In this document: positions 13,801 through 28,800 of the stretch, one piece after another | How positions within the stretch are numbered: position 1 is the stretch's first letter | Layout: each line of letters starts with the position of its first letter | Assembly (NCBI GenBank): GCA_002633005.1 | Contig: NMRA01000431.1 | Location: 1 to 59,758 of the forward strand | DNA from: Phoronis australis | Lineage: Eukaryota > Phoronida > Phoronidae | Reading direction: 5' to 3' | Length of the DNA stretch: 59,758 nucleotides | Made by a program: the position numbers and the translations under genes | Notes under the pieces: generated by a model | What the model saw: the letters and a program-made list of their open reading frames with translations, nothing else | Database searches by the model: none | What the model was told of the DNA's origin: nothing

Positions 13801-16800
13801 CTATAATATAGGGGGTGGGGTTTGAATTTTTAGCAGTGGACCTTTCACTAACTACAAAAAAACAACAATGGATTTGCCCAGCGTTCAGAGCTTTCGCCGA
13901 ATTCTTGTCTCTTTAGTGAACTTTTGTCTAGTTTTCTCGGACTTTTGGTTTCTCTCAGCACCTTTTTGCCCACTTTGCCAAATGGAGAACTCATTCAAGC
14001 CCCCCCCTGGGTTCGCGCATGGGTACTTTTCCTACTTACTTGCCTATGAAACAGTTTCCAAAATGCACACAGTGAATTCACCACCAATTTTCAGAATAAT
14101 TTCAGTTGTTTAGTTGAGGGACAACGCGCTTAGCGAAAAGATCCTGTTTATGAATAGAAAATGTCCTTACTGAACTTAGTTATGTTAATACATGCCTAAT
14201 GTTCACCTCATTTTTTAACAAAAAACATACCTGCAAAAATGTGTTGATGAACCTGAACTGGACAATGTTTTGCACCAGACGATATTTTCTTAACCATTCA
14301 CAAAAGTTTTGAATAATTATTCATTGGAAGTGCCTGTGAACACGTACAACCGTACTGCATGCAAAATGATCTCGAGGCTCGACTGTGGCTCGAGTATTAT
14401 TGTCAGCTCAACATGCTACGAAGTCAGTGCAGTCACCATGTCCGCTATACAACTTACAGTATAAATTCCACGGTCCCTTGAATAAGACATTGTCATTCTT
14501 TACAAATAACGGGGCAAAACAGATGTTCCCTTCTTTCAGAAGGTACTTTCTTCACAGCTCCGATTATGCGACCACTCATGCTTTGCCATTTTGTCAACAG
14601 TACGTATTTAACCGTAAATAGCCAGAATTAGACGAAGTAAGCAATCCACAAACCACAGAAGTCGTTGCTTATAGGTTAGGCCTGTGACACACATACCGAT
14701 AGAAGAGGCCTCGCAATTCACCAATTATCAGGCTATTTCGAGAATGAAATGAAGCAACTTTTTGGCTAAAATGATTATTTTACAATATTTTTTAACTTAT
14801 AACTTTAAAATCTTATTCCTTGTCCATTTCGACAAAAATTAGGCGTATTTATTGAGAAACAAGCGAATTAATCTCTTGAATTTGCGTATTTTTGCCTGGC
14901 CGTGCGTACATGCAAACTGTAGGCTTGATTTCCATACGAATCTGCACTTTTTGCTTATGGTACACAGGTCTGTAAATATGTGGTGCAAAAATGACAGCTT
15001 TTACAACTTTCAGGTAACAGGACACAACACTTTCCAGTTGACATACCTTTAACTTTGGGATGAACCGAGCACACTCCTGTTGCCAGTTGTGCAGAGTGGA
15101 TGCAGGTGCCACCACCAGGAATGGACCCCAGATGCCAAGGTTCTGAAAGGAGGGCACATGGTAACAGACTGTAATCTGTGAAGCCTTGAATAATGTAAGT
15201 GTTGATATTCAATGGTGAGACAGAGCCTGTTCACAGTGGTCAGTCTTCCTCTCCCACAAGGTACAACAGCATTCCCACTAACAGCCTCTTTATGAACACA
15301 AGTTCCATTCCACAGATCTTATTTCACAAGTGAAACCTAAGATACACTGGCAGATCTGGGATGTCGTAAGGGGGGAGGCTAACCAGTCTAGAAAGGTAAA
15401 ATGTTTGTTTCACCCATAAAAATGGCATGCCGTTCAAGTTTTTGTGTTCCCCGGGGCCTCCTCTGAAACTGCCTATATAGAAGCAATGCAATGCAGTTGA
15501 TGTATGACACACAATGGCAGACTAGCAAATGATCATGTGGAACTGATGACTCATACGCCCATCATAGAGGAGGTAAGTTCATCGAGTGCAAAACACCTGA
15601 GCAAAGAAGTGAACCTTCATTTCCAGATTCCGTGAACAACCAAGTGACAGCAAACGTCAATGGTCCAGTACGACCATGTGTCAATACTTAGTCTCTCAAA
15701 ACAAAACTTGAGAAAGAAGTGCTTTATATTACATTCCACAAAAACAAAAGCCGACTCCTCTTACCTCAGCCAGGTGAGCCAACAAGGCCATGCTTTGGAT
15801 CGTTTTACCAAGACCCATCTCATCAGCCAGGATCCCATTGATGCCTTGATTGTAGAGGTTCACAAGCCAATTCATACCCTGACCAAGACAAAATGATCAA
15901 AGCATTTACCAAACAAATTGAACTGGTTTAAACATCTCATAAGACAAACGGAATTCATTACCAATTGACTAGTCAAATAACAACAAATGCAAACAAGTCA
16001 TGTGTCAGCAATCTGTTGAAGTTAAATATTCCATCAGAAATATAAGAAATTCAAATAGAAAGCATTATGTGATATATAGGAGTTAGCAAACATTTAGTGA
16101 TCTATTCCCAATAGCTAATTGACTAACAGCTCTAAATAGTACCATATACAACAAATACATACTTTGAGCTGATATCCTTTCAACTTCCCTTCAAATATGC
16201 TGGGTTGGGGCTGATCAGCTTCAGTGCTGATGGCTGGGTTGGCAAATGAAGAGTAGCCAGCTAAAAAGTCCAACATAACTGAATGAGAGTGACTGCATTC
16301 AAAAGCACTTAAGCAGACATTGCACTAAATGAGCACAAATCTTCCACATAAGTGATTGTGACACTTACATACAACATTACAGTGGGGAAGTGCTAGCAAA
16401 AAATGTTTTAACAGCGTAAAACATTCAAAATTACGAGATTACAATGCCAGGTGATTGTCAACTTTTAACACTGTATCCCAAAATTAAATGATGAAATTGT
16501 ACAAGGTTTAGGAGAGCATTCTTAGAAGAAAAGGTTTCCTTGAAAGTTGGCATGTGGCCAGGATATTACCTCTGGCCAATTGGCATGTGGCCAGGATATT
16601 ACCTCTGGCCAATTGGCATATGGCCAGGATATTACCTCTGGCCAATTGGCATGAGGCCAGGATATTACCTCTGGCCAATTGGCATGTGGCCAGGATATTA
16701 CCTCTGGCCAATTGGCATGTGGCCAGGATATTACCTCTGGCCAATTGGCATGTGGCCAGGATATTACCTCTGGCCAATTGGCATGTGGCCAGGATATTAC

Positions 16801-19800
16801 CTCTGGCCAATTGGCATGTGGCCAGGATATTACCTCTGGCCAATTGGCATGTGGCCAGGATATTACCTCTGGCCAATTGGCATGTGGCCAGGATATTACC
16901 TCTGGCCAATTGGCATGTGGCCAGGATATTACCTCTGGCCAATTGGCATGTGGCCAGGATATTACCTCTGGCCAATTGGCATGTGGCCAGGATATTACCT
17001 CTGGCCAATTGGCATGTGGCCAGGATATTACCTCTGGCCAATTGGCATGTGGCCAGGATATTACCTCTGGCCAATTGGCATGTGGCCAGGATATTACCTC
17101 TGGCCAATTGGCATGTGGCCAGGATATTACCTCTGGCCAATTGGCATGTGGCCAGGATATTACCTCTGGCCAATTGGCATGTGGCCAGGATATTACCTCT
17201 GGCCAATTGGCATGTGGCCAGGATATTACCTCTGGCCAATTGGCATGTGGCCAGGATATTACCTCTGGCCAATTGGCATGTGGCCAGGATATTACCTCTG
17301 GCCAATTGGCATGTGGCCAGGATATTACCTCTGGCCAATTGGCATGTGGCCAGGATATTACCTCTGGCCAATTGGCATGTGGCCAGGATATTACCTCTGG
17401 CCAATTGGCATGTGGCCAGGATATTACCTCTGGCCAATTGGCATGTGGCCAGGATATTACCTCTGGCCAATTGGCATGTGGCCAGGATATTACCTCTGGC
17501 CAATTGGCATGTGGCCAGGATATTACCTCTGGCCAATTGGCATGTGGCCAGGATATTACCTCTGGCCAATTGGCATGTGGCCAGGATATTACCTCTGGCC
17601 AATTGGCATGTGGCCAGGATATTACCTCTGGCCAATTGGCATGTGGCCAGGATATTACCTCTGGCCAATTGGCATGTGGCCAGGATATTGCTAATCACAT
17701 CATTTTTGGCCAAAGTACGATTTATAAAACAGAAAATTGCCGCACAAAAAAAGAAGTTCATGTTAACTCAACGTTTCGTCTTATTCAACAAGACATCATC
17801 TGGATATGTACAGTAGAACAACAAGTGTCGATATTCTTTCACATCCATGTGGTGAAATAAGAGTGAGAGATACAGAGAAAGTAAGTGGGTCATTACAATA
17901 GTTGCAGGGTCACTGAGCTCTGCATGTTATTGAGAGAATCAGTAGCATGCTGATCCTGAATGGCCAATGACTCCTTGATATACAGTAATTCCTTAGCACG
18001 TTCTTTACAAATAATACTAACTGAATTGGCTTGATAGTTGTTGCTAATACAATGCCTATAAATGTTACTTTTGTCAGATGTGTTGTGTTCTTTCAGCCTG
18101 TCCCAGAGGCGTCTCTGGGTGAGTCCAAAATAGAATTCAGTTGTCACATTAAACCTTATACACAACATTGCTTCTATTTAATAAAGGGGTGGGTGATTTC
18201 AGTTTACAAAGCATATTGGAAAGTTTGCGAAGAGGTTTGAAAACAACTATTAGTTCAACGGCTGGGTTTATACAATGCATAAGTCGAGATAACTGACTGT
18301 ACATATCCTGATGATGTCTTGTTAAATAAGACAAAACGTTGAGATAACATGAACTTCTTTATTTGTCCGTTTTCTAATAGGCCAGGATATTATCTCTGGT
18401 CAATTGCTTTTCTCACATTAAACGTGAACTTAGGTGTAAGACTCAGATATGGCCAGAGATGAACAGTTGCAACACACGAGTGCAGCAACAGAGTGTAGCA
18501 AAATTTTTTCAGCAATACAGAACCGATAACTTGACCCAAACACATCCGAACAGAAATCTAACACAGTGGAGGAAGAGTAATAGTCTTTTGTTTGAGTTAA
18601 TTTATGTCCACCAGGGGGCATTGTCGGTAATTGTCTTTTTGGACAATTTCCCAACAGCATTGTAAATATTACATTAATAAATAAATAAATAAATTGTAAT
18701 ACTGGTTTACTCCTGCCCATAATTGTTCCTTTGGCTGTGTTTATCTAGCTACTGCACTGAACCGATCAGAATAGTGTTTTGAAAAGATCAGCATCTATTT
18801 GAAGCAATTTAGATAGTGAATAGTTTTTATTTAAGCACAATTTTGTATGATACTGATTGTACTGTGCAAATAGCTCACTACCATGTTTTTATATGAACGT
18901 CATGTATCAACTACTTACACAAAGCAGTCGATGAAGGTGGTGTCTTGGCAAACTCTGTGTCATAGGCTTGAGTCTGGAATAAATAAATATACACTTGTGA
19001 AGACTGAAAGACTGAACATTTCCTTTACACAACATATTACAGGAGAGGACATCAAGCTGCATCACACACAAATGTTCATTTTTATTTCTCTTGACTTTTC
19101 CTAAACTAATCAATTTGCATTTTGCTTTATCATCAACACTTTTGTTAGGATTTTCCCATGTACTCATAAAGACTCAGCAACTTTTTGGACAGTATAAACA
19201 GAGACTAAAATCAACAATACATATGTTCAAAGTGAGCACAAGATGAAAAATAATGGTGTAATTTCTAAGAACAAAGTATTCCACATTATCATCATAATCA
19301 TTCAGATAAGAACACATAATGCATAGACAACAACTCACAACTTGGTGTTGCTTGGCCAGGGCATCCTCAGCATTCTGCAAGGCCACAGATTTTATCTGAG
19401 TTTCATCTGCAAATGAAAACAAATACTATACTAAAAAGGCAGTTCTAGAAAGGCACTTCTAGAAAGCTGCATCCAGCAACATGCCACAAATGGTCTCAAG
19501 ATGTTTAAGGGCTCCTATTACTAGGGATCTTTGTAAGACTCCTGACAGGGACTCTTTCATTATCATTTGGCATGCCTTGCACATGGCAAATGAACAGAGA
19601 ATGTGGGTTAAATGTCATAAGTGTTTCAATTTTGACCCATAAAGCACTGCTAAGGGTATCTCAAGTGGTTATCTTGTCACCAAAGGCATCACCAGACTTC
19701 TGCTTTAGTAACATATCTGTGAATGTTTGGTTCTTCCAGCCCATGACCAATCAGGCTGCGACCATTCCCACTTTCTTCTGAAAGAGACCCCTGGCAACGT

Positions 19801-22800
19801 TTTTGGACACAAAATACCTTCGCAAAATTAAAACGGATGTCTTCGGTGCCCAAATTCAAGTGAGCCTTTCAAGAGTAATGCCAAAGTAAGCCATTAAGCA
19901 AAATACAAGTAAGTACAATTATGTAAATGAAAGTTGTTTCGCAAATTCTCATTCATCAAATTTACCACACCTAGAGAGCCACACTTCACAAAGTAGGCTG
20001 CTTAGCTATGTGGTCACAATAAAAATGAATTTAAATCCAAAGCACTTTCAAGCCAACGAGTCAAAACGCACTAAACACTACAAAAATCACCAGGTCGTCA
20101 TTTGCAACCCGGCCAAAATCTCAGGTCACTCTTACAGGTGCCAACGTGTAATTCATAGGAAGGACAAATCGCCCCTGGTGGCAGTTTTCATTTGAATTTA
20201 GTTTGGCGACTCCTAAGTTAACTAATTATGTCAGGGTATTTTTAAAACAGTGGGGTTCACAAGAGTTGGCTCTGTAGTCATCGGTTATGCACAGACAAGT
20301 ATAGAGCTCAGCTTGCATGAGTTGGAACTTCCAAGTCGACTAGTGCGAGTTGGCCAAAATCTCAGCTAGCATTTCCGAATTTCACGTCATTATGTCCCAC
20401 CTTGAATTCTATGACCGATTCCAAACAATAATTTAGTTGGCGCTGTGCCAAGAGAACTTTTCAGGTGAAAGAAGTTGATTAAAAAGCATAGTGACACACC
20501 ATAATCATCTTCCAGGTCATAGGTCAACAACCCGCCATCCACCTGGCGCTCTCCCTGCAGGGGGTCCTCCTCCAGTCTACTCAAGATAGCCTCTTTGTCG
20601 GCCTCAGTCGCACCCGTCATCTTGCGACTCATAAAGTGAGCGTACAACTCTGTCTGTGTAATCAGGAAGTTTAACTTTCTCTGCTGTCGGCGAGCCTGTC
20701 ACAGAACAACACAACAATGGAATCATATAACATTTAGAAGTAAAATAAAACAATCGCTGTACATGTTTCAAATGCTTATAGCCTAACAATGACAACAAAT
20801 AAACTATTATACAGTCGGAGTTAATGACCTACAACTGTAAAGTCAATCATGTGAATAAATAGTTTCTACAAACCATGGAAAAAAATAATTCTCCAGTCTT
20901 GCACTTACACTCATGTGAAAGTATTTTGCCAAATGACACTCGAGTTAAAAGTACAGTGGATCCTGCTTAATTTCATACTGTTGGTTTCCACGTAAATTAC
21001 GTAACAAAAGGGATAAGTGGGTTCTGATTTGGCAACAATCACAACCACTGTGATAAGCTCATCATGGTAAGAAGAAGATAATTAGAGCCTCTATAGACGC
21101 GTAATATGAATGCATGCTAAGTGATGTCTGAGATAATTAGAGCCTCTATAGACGCGTAATATGAATGCATGCTAAGTGATGCCTGTCATGTATCGAGTTA
21201 TCAAGGATGTTTTGTTATTTATTAGATTACTCGCATGATACTTAACAATGTCCTATATTTACACACAGCTTATATATTTACACACAAAATGTCCCATACA
21301 GTTTGAAATTATTCTTATTTGGAAGTCCGAGTAAACGCGAGCTGAACAAAATACAACTGATTTTTACCACCGGTGCCATAGCTTTTAGATAGAAAGGCAA
21401 AAGTACACATGACAATATCCAGGAATATCATAATAAATCATGACATTTACGCAACTTATTTTACATGGGTAGAAATAGGAAATGATTTTTTGACACTCCA
21501 CTGAAATAACCAGGAGATTCTATTATCCAATATTATAACAAATGGGCTCCATCATACAAATATTTCCTAAGCAAAAACTGCTTACCTATATCTCTGTCAA
21601 TATTTTTACAAAGACAATCTATTTTCACCAGAGAACAATCATGTCCAGTTACAATATTCTTGCAGACAATAGCAAAACTAACCTCTAGCAAGTTAAGGTC
21701 AAGTTTCCGTTGTTCTTGAGCCTCTTTGTGAACTCTTTTCCTGTGTTCTTTCTCCACCTTTTCAAACCGCTTCCAGTAAGTCATCATTTCACGAGTCAGC
21801 CTCCTCGCACGTAAAGGCGTCTCTCTCATGTTCTTCTGTGACTGAATGGCACTTCGCCGAGATTCCTTCATACACTGATGAGCTAGCTACAAACAGCAGA
21901 GTATGATTTGATAGCAACTTGTATACAAGACATTGACCCATGGACAGGTAATAGTGAGGTGATTGTGGCTGTGATGTTTGAAACCTTGCTTGTTTTTGAC
22001 ACAAGGCACACTATCCTCAACTAGAGTACACATGCAATATTTTAGAAAAATCCATCCAGAAACTCTGCAGATATTGAAGTACAAGCAAAAACAAATTTCC
22101 CAATAGAGGGTGTCACTGCAGTTTGGCCCTTATAAAAACCTACACCAGTCACGATAAGCTCAACAGGAACACATATGTAACATCTTATAAAGCACCTTGA
22201 TGGAGATACAGGAATCATAAATAGACCCAAACATAACAAGAGCAATGCAAAGCGTTGAAATGCACCCACAAATGGTGTGCTTCTGGGGGTGTTTACTAGT
22301 ATCATTAAACTGGCCACCAGATGGCGCAGAATACGCTGACCCTGTCCAAAAATAGGAAGGCATCGTCATTTCGTAAGTAGGAAACTATTTGCCAAAGTTC
22401 ATGAAAGTCCGTAAAGGAAATCCAAAGATACTGAGGCAAATGAAAAAAAAACAGAAAGCACACTGTCAATTTTTTTACAAATTCAGAAATTACTTCTCAC
22501 CTGAACAAACTGAGACCAATTTCATAGCAGTGAGAGGTTTAAATCAAAAGTTCATTTCTTAGACTAACGTGGGTTTACAGCCGCAGTAATGAGGAACAGA
22601 GCTAAATGCACCTTTATGCTCTAAGACATTGTTTTTAAATTAAAATTTTTCTTGATATTCAATGTGTAGGTTTGGCTGCAACATTTACACAGTAAAACAA
22701 TATGAATACCGGCCTCACCTTCTTAGCCATAGACAGCATCTCCTTTCTGGCTGAGGCTTTCTGTTTGTACGCTTTGGGGATTTCCTTCTTGGCGATTGTG

Positions 22801-25800
22801 TGCCATATCTTTTTTCTCTTTGCCACAATCTGCTCTGGAGTGAGCTTCTTCACTCTGTTGGCACGTTCCTTCATCTGGTGACTGTGTTCAAGATACTCCT
22901 TGAGCACCTCTGGACTCATACCCTCCGCCTGCAGCACAATCATACATTATAAAGCTGCTAGTTTTGTGACTGGATTGCTAGCATACGCTTTAATATGTCA
23001 AGTTGCTTACATTAAGACACCAAGCAGTAATTCAGTAACCAGGACTTGCTACAGTTTTTCTTGCAAGAGTGACTATTTGCTTCACAAGTTGCTTACATTA
23101 AGACACGTAGCAGTAATTCAGTAACCAGGACTTGCTACAGTTTTTCTTGCAAGAGTGACTATTTGCTTCACAAGTTGCTTACATTAAGACACGAAGCAGT
23201 AATTCAGTAACCAGGACTTGCTACAGTTTTTCTTGCAAGAGTGACTATTTGCTTCACAAGTTGCTTACATTAAGACACGTAGCAGTAATTCAGTAACCAG
23301 GACTTGTTACAGTTTTTCTTGCAAGAGTGACTATTTGCTTCACAAGTTGAAGAAATGTTAAAACTCACTAAACCACACTCACCACCTGGTGACCTAGAAT
23401 AAAGTAAACCATTCTTAAAATTTAAGCATGGTTGACATTCCAATGCTAAAATGAGGCTTGAACAGCATAACATGGAGCTGATCTAGCTAGCCCAACTGCT
23501 CATGCACCTCAAGTCTGGTAACAGTTCAGGGACTTGTTGTTGCGTTCATGTATCTATTGTCTTGAATAAGGAATCAAATAATAAAGACTGCACTCAATTC
23601 ATGCTTGTAGTCAGTTAACTGAAAAGCAGGAATTGTGCGAGACCAGTTCAACTCCATGGTGTGTTGCATAGAACCAGAACTTGACTCCTTTGGAATCACT
23701 GCAGATAAGTGTTTACATTGACACTGGCAACAAATATATAACTAATGATGAATGTCTCTTAACAAATGGTAACTAGGGTGAAAACAATGCCACTACTTTT
23801 CGTCATTCTACCTGTCAAAAAACTTCCAACTGCTGCTGACGACTTCACATGCTGTGAAGTCAGTGTGGTCACAATGTGCGCAAGAAAACAACACCTTACA
23901 CAACATTGCAATATAAATGCAATGGTCCTTCAATAACACACTACCATTCTCTGGATTAACATGGCAAAAACAGAAGCTATTTTCTTCCCTTTGAATATGC
24001 AGCCTCTCAAGCTTTGTCATTTTGATAACAGTACGTATGTACCCAGAGATAGCCGGGACGAAATATATAATCTCCCAACTACAGAAGTCGTTGCTTATAG
24101 TTTAGGCCGGTGATGATTAATATCGATAGGAGATGCTTTACAATTATCTTGCTACATTTAAAATGAATCGGAGCAAGTTTCTGATTTCAGAACTTAAATT
24201 TTTCAGTTAAATTAATATAAATACACATTTTTAATTTCTAACTTAAAAATCTTTTTCCATTTCTATTTTTAGCATATCACTCAGTAACAACTCAGTAAAT
24301 AATCTGCTTCAAATTTGCATATTTCTGACTGGTCGTGCATACTACAAGCCAAATTTCTGTACCAAACCATATTTATTGCGAACGGTACACAGGTCCGTAG
24401 CAACTGAATTTGTGGTCATTTCAGCAAATTTGTCACTAGCTCCTGATTTCTGTCACTTTACTCATACTGCAGATTTCCAGTCAAGCGTCCTAGGCAACAA
24501 CAATTTCTTCAAGCCATTACCCTGAGTGCTATTTCGGAAACAAAGATTTCTTAAACCATGGTTCGTTCTGAAAGAGTGCCCATGAGTGCTATGTCTTCCT
24601 TCTGTTATGAAAGAGCTCGCATTGAGGCTTTGTGGTGATGGGCACTTTATTGGAAAACCCTGGTAAACAAGTGTCATGAGGGTTGCATTCTCAAGTCAAA
24701 GACTGACTTCTTTGTTGATTCAAAGTGAAGAAGCAGAGAATGGTGCAAGTATATGATGAATTTTGACTGTTTTTTTAATCGAGCAAGACAAGGTGTTAGT
24801 TGAATGTAAGAAGTACAACAACTTTCGAATCGGGTGTTGTAAAGTGTTAGTTAACTGTAAATGTGAATTTTTGTGTACAGGGCGAGCATGTACAGGACGA
24901 CCACTGATCTCCAAAGTGATTCCGAATTTACTGCTCCCAAATGCAGCTATATACCTGGCCGTCTATTTAGATACATGACACATACTCACTAGATGTATTC
25001 TAGAATGGAAAACGAGAACTGAGGTATGTAAGAAATATGACGGTCCCGGTGGTGATGAACCGCGATCATCAGTGAACACCATTACACTGTGTGCCGGTGG
25101 TGATGAACCGTGATCATCAGTGAACACCATTACACTGTGTGCCGGTGGTGATGAACCGTGATCATCAGTGAACACCACTACACTGTGTTGTGAAATGTGA
25201 CCTCTGGTTGTGACAACACGTACAGCCAGAGAAAGCCTCTCTAAGTCGCTTGCCAAGCAACAATTGCCTCTTGGCCGAATGGTTTAGACACTTGGCCGTT
25301 GCTCGTGCAACCTGGGTTCAAGTCCCACCGGAGACACTGAAATTTTCTACATTGGCGCCCAACTGAAGAAAAATCCACGATTAACCCCGGGATGTAAATA
25401 TTTGTTCCCAGTGGCGGATGGATAGGGGATGAGCTGGTAGTGGAGGATTCAGAGCACAAAGAGAGCATCGTTGACGGCTAATTCCAGAACGCTAGGGTGA
25501 TGCTGAGATCTAAAAGCCAGGAAGCGTGCCTGTTCCACGGAAGGGGGAGTAGTGTTGTGAAACGTGACTTCCGGTTGTGACGACACGTACAGTCAGATAA
25601 GTCGCTTGCTAAACGGCAATTGCCTATAGCCGAATGGTTTAGACGCTTGGCTGTCACTCGTGCAACCTGGGTTCAAGTGCCACCAGAGACCCTGAAATTT
25701 TCTACAACTGTGTCCCAGTGGCGATGAACTGTGATAATCAGTGAACACCATTACACTGTGTCCCGGTGACGATGAACTGTGATAATCAGTGAACACCATT

Positions 25801-28800
25801 ACACTGTGTCCCGGTGGCGATGAACTTTGATCATCAGTGAACACCATTACTTTACAGTTCATTTAGACACAGACTTCCTCTGCTTACTGTTAAAATAATT
25901 CTGGGCTTTTTAGATAGAATAATCACCAAAAGCACAACCATAGATTATATTTGAACAATACCTACAATTATGGATTGGATAATTGTTTTTACTGACTGAT
26001 TTGGAACATGAACTTCACTTTGTACTAGAGATTGGAATGTAAACAATTCCTCATGCTGTTAAAGCCTCATTTCAATGAGAAATTAATACCCATGGGTTCT
26101 ATGTGAAGAATGGCTTATTCACAATCACAATCTGGAAAAGAAACGATTCACACACAAACTGCACCTCATGTGAATGCAACTAACGCTGCTGTGCGTGAAC
26201 TTAGAATCCTGCTTCATCTCACGATCGTGTACACGTGAACTTGGAGTCAAATATTCATTGAGGCCATCAGGTTTTGTCATGTTTCCTCGTGTAAGTTCAC
26301 AGATACGCAATCTTAAGATAAGGCAACATTCCAAGTCCACCCATAGCAACACTAATATTTCAAACAAAATTGGAATGAATGAAAAATTTGACATAGAAAT
26401 CAAGGTTAATACAATTTTGAAACCGGTTTGAGTGTAATAATGAATTTTGATTTCTGACTTACATAACTTATATAGCTAGTTCAAGTGAGCTCAGAATATC
26501 AGGAAACCTCTGGTATTTTGCATGTAGAAGTCAACCCATTAACTCACGAGTTTATGGAGATATATCGACACATAGTATAACTCGGTAGTAGAGCCTCTCT
26601 GGTGCAGAGTTTGTTTAAAATCATACGATATAACAACATAATCACATAGCACACATTTAAACATTCAAGTAGACATGCCAACAGTAGTCACACTGTGACA
26701 AGATGACTGAACACAAAGCATGGCGCAACAACATACAATCAACATGATGTGTTCAAGGGAAACTCACCAGTTTTCTGTTGGTCATTTCCTTCAGCTTGTT
26801 TTTCTTTAGTTTCTTTAACTTTGCTGAAAATAGTTTAAACAAATGGCAAGAATGTGAACAAGTCCATAAAGGCATCATAAACAAGTGACGTGTGAACTTG
26901 ATCCAAACAGCACTTGCAGAAGAAAGCGAAATTCTGAAATATTTACATTTGGAACAACCTATAGTGTGCAGTACTCAATACTTAAATGATGATCAGCAAT
27001 GGCACCATGCAACTGAGCAGTAATTTGCTTAGATTTTAAAGATATACAGAGTGCAGTTTAAGTATTACCGTATTCGCCCCAATAAGCGTCCATGCCCCTA
27101 TAAGCGACCCCCACACGCGATTTCAGACTTTGCTAAAATAAGCGCCCAGTCCATGAATGCCGCGTACATGTGAAAAATGCCTTACCTACAGTTCTAAAAT
27201 TCTACAGTAAAGTCTTCAATCTATCAATAAGATCTGACAGTCCTGAAAAAATTATTGTGCACAGAATTTCTAGACAACGAGCCTCGCAGCTATTGTCGGT
27301 ATTTAGCCGTGACTATACACTTCAAACTTCCGCTGTGCTTCAAAAAGAATGCAAGTTATGCTGAACTTGCGAGGGGCGTGGCCTTTCAGAACAGACGCAC
27401 CGAACTTGTCAGAGGGATTGTATTGCACCTTTCCCGTACAGATCTTCTCCGTTAACAGGAACACAAATCTCTTTGTAGATTGTACACGTGAAAACCACGA
27501 ATCGAAGACTAACAAAAACTTGACCTTTGTTCAGTTAAAAGCACGTGGCTAGGAAGCGCGAGTCACATTCAAGAATCTGTCATCGAAGATTAGTCTTCAG
27601 GAACTATCTATTCATGAAACGGGTAGCATAGCATCGGCAAGAAATAAATACTGGCACTTATTTCCGAAAGTTTCTAATACCGTAAAAAACGTTTGCTTTA
27701 CTTTTAAGGGGTATTACTAAATTAGTCGTAATTAGTGTTTTTAAAGTTAAAATGACCCATTGATAGTAAACACTTCCGCACCCTTAAACCCTCGAATCTC
27801 CCAAAAATAACTGTCATGCATCCAGTCACCCGGCAACTCAATGACATCGGCCTTACCAATACAATTCTCAAAAGTTTTTAGCAGATGAGATTAACAAGTG
27901 CTAAATAAAACATGTTCTGCTTTACTGCTTATGTTAATTTCCTTAGTTACAACGCACACCTGGATCGTTACATCGCGTTTACTCTGGCAAATGAACTCTG
28001 AGGACACGCATGCGCTCGCTCTCTCACACAATAAGCAGGCAAACTTCAAAACATACATCACGTGACAACATGCGTGTTCGTCCAGAGATTTTTCTCATGT
28101 TGTGGAGTATGATCTAGCGCAGATTTGGACTAATATGCAACTAATCCCGACTCCACAGGAACTTAAAAATCTTAGGGACATTATATTGTAAACTTAAGGT
28201 GGAGTTCAGGTAATTTGTTGAGTTGAAACTATATTTTTACTCAAGAATTCAAGTTGACCTATTGGCAATCGCGAGGTAGCGACGCATCACTCGGTGAGTT
28301 TTCGCACTGGGATTTTCTGAAAAATGCTCATAATTTAACAACAAATTTGTTAGTAATGCACTGCAATTTTGTATAAACTCTATCATAGGCTACAGATGCG
28401 TCACAGAGCATAAATTTGATGAACTCTAGCTTACGATTTCACTTGTTTCGAAAACCGGGTTTCAACCACTTTTGGGCTATAATAAGAGCCCCCCTTCTTG
28501 AAGCAAATTTTTTAAGTGCCCTGGGCGCTTATTAGGGTGAATACGGTAGGTACTATTGCCTTAGAACATTACGTTCCCCACAATGGCAAGGGTTAAATAT
28601 TTCGATTTAATTTTGCAACAACCATAAAAATAAAGTTTTGAAATAAAAGTAAGTCAACACATCGTTTTTTCTACTGCGGTCGGAATGCAGCATAGAAGTG
28701 ACTTTTTGGCTTCAATTGCTTCATACTCAACTTCTTTAACTTTGAAGTTGGCCATTTTTGACCAACCAAAGCTGCACTCAATTAACTGCAATCAGCCCAA

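Noticed and set aside
16508-17860. Long ORFs of 384-420 residues on both strands ([22 protein letters not shown] and similar repeats)
   Set aside because: A 33-bp tandem unit without stops leaves several frames open at once. There is no unique sequence and no splice or start context; it lies in an INO80 intron.
22999-23348. CRISPR-like array
   Set aside because: The units are contiguous 86-bp tandem copies without unique spacers, in an animal gene intron.
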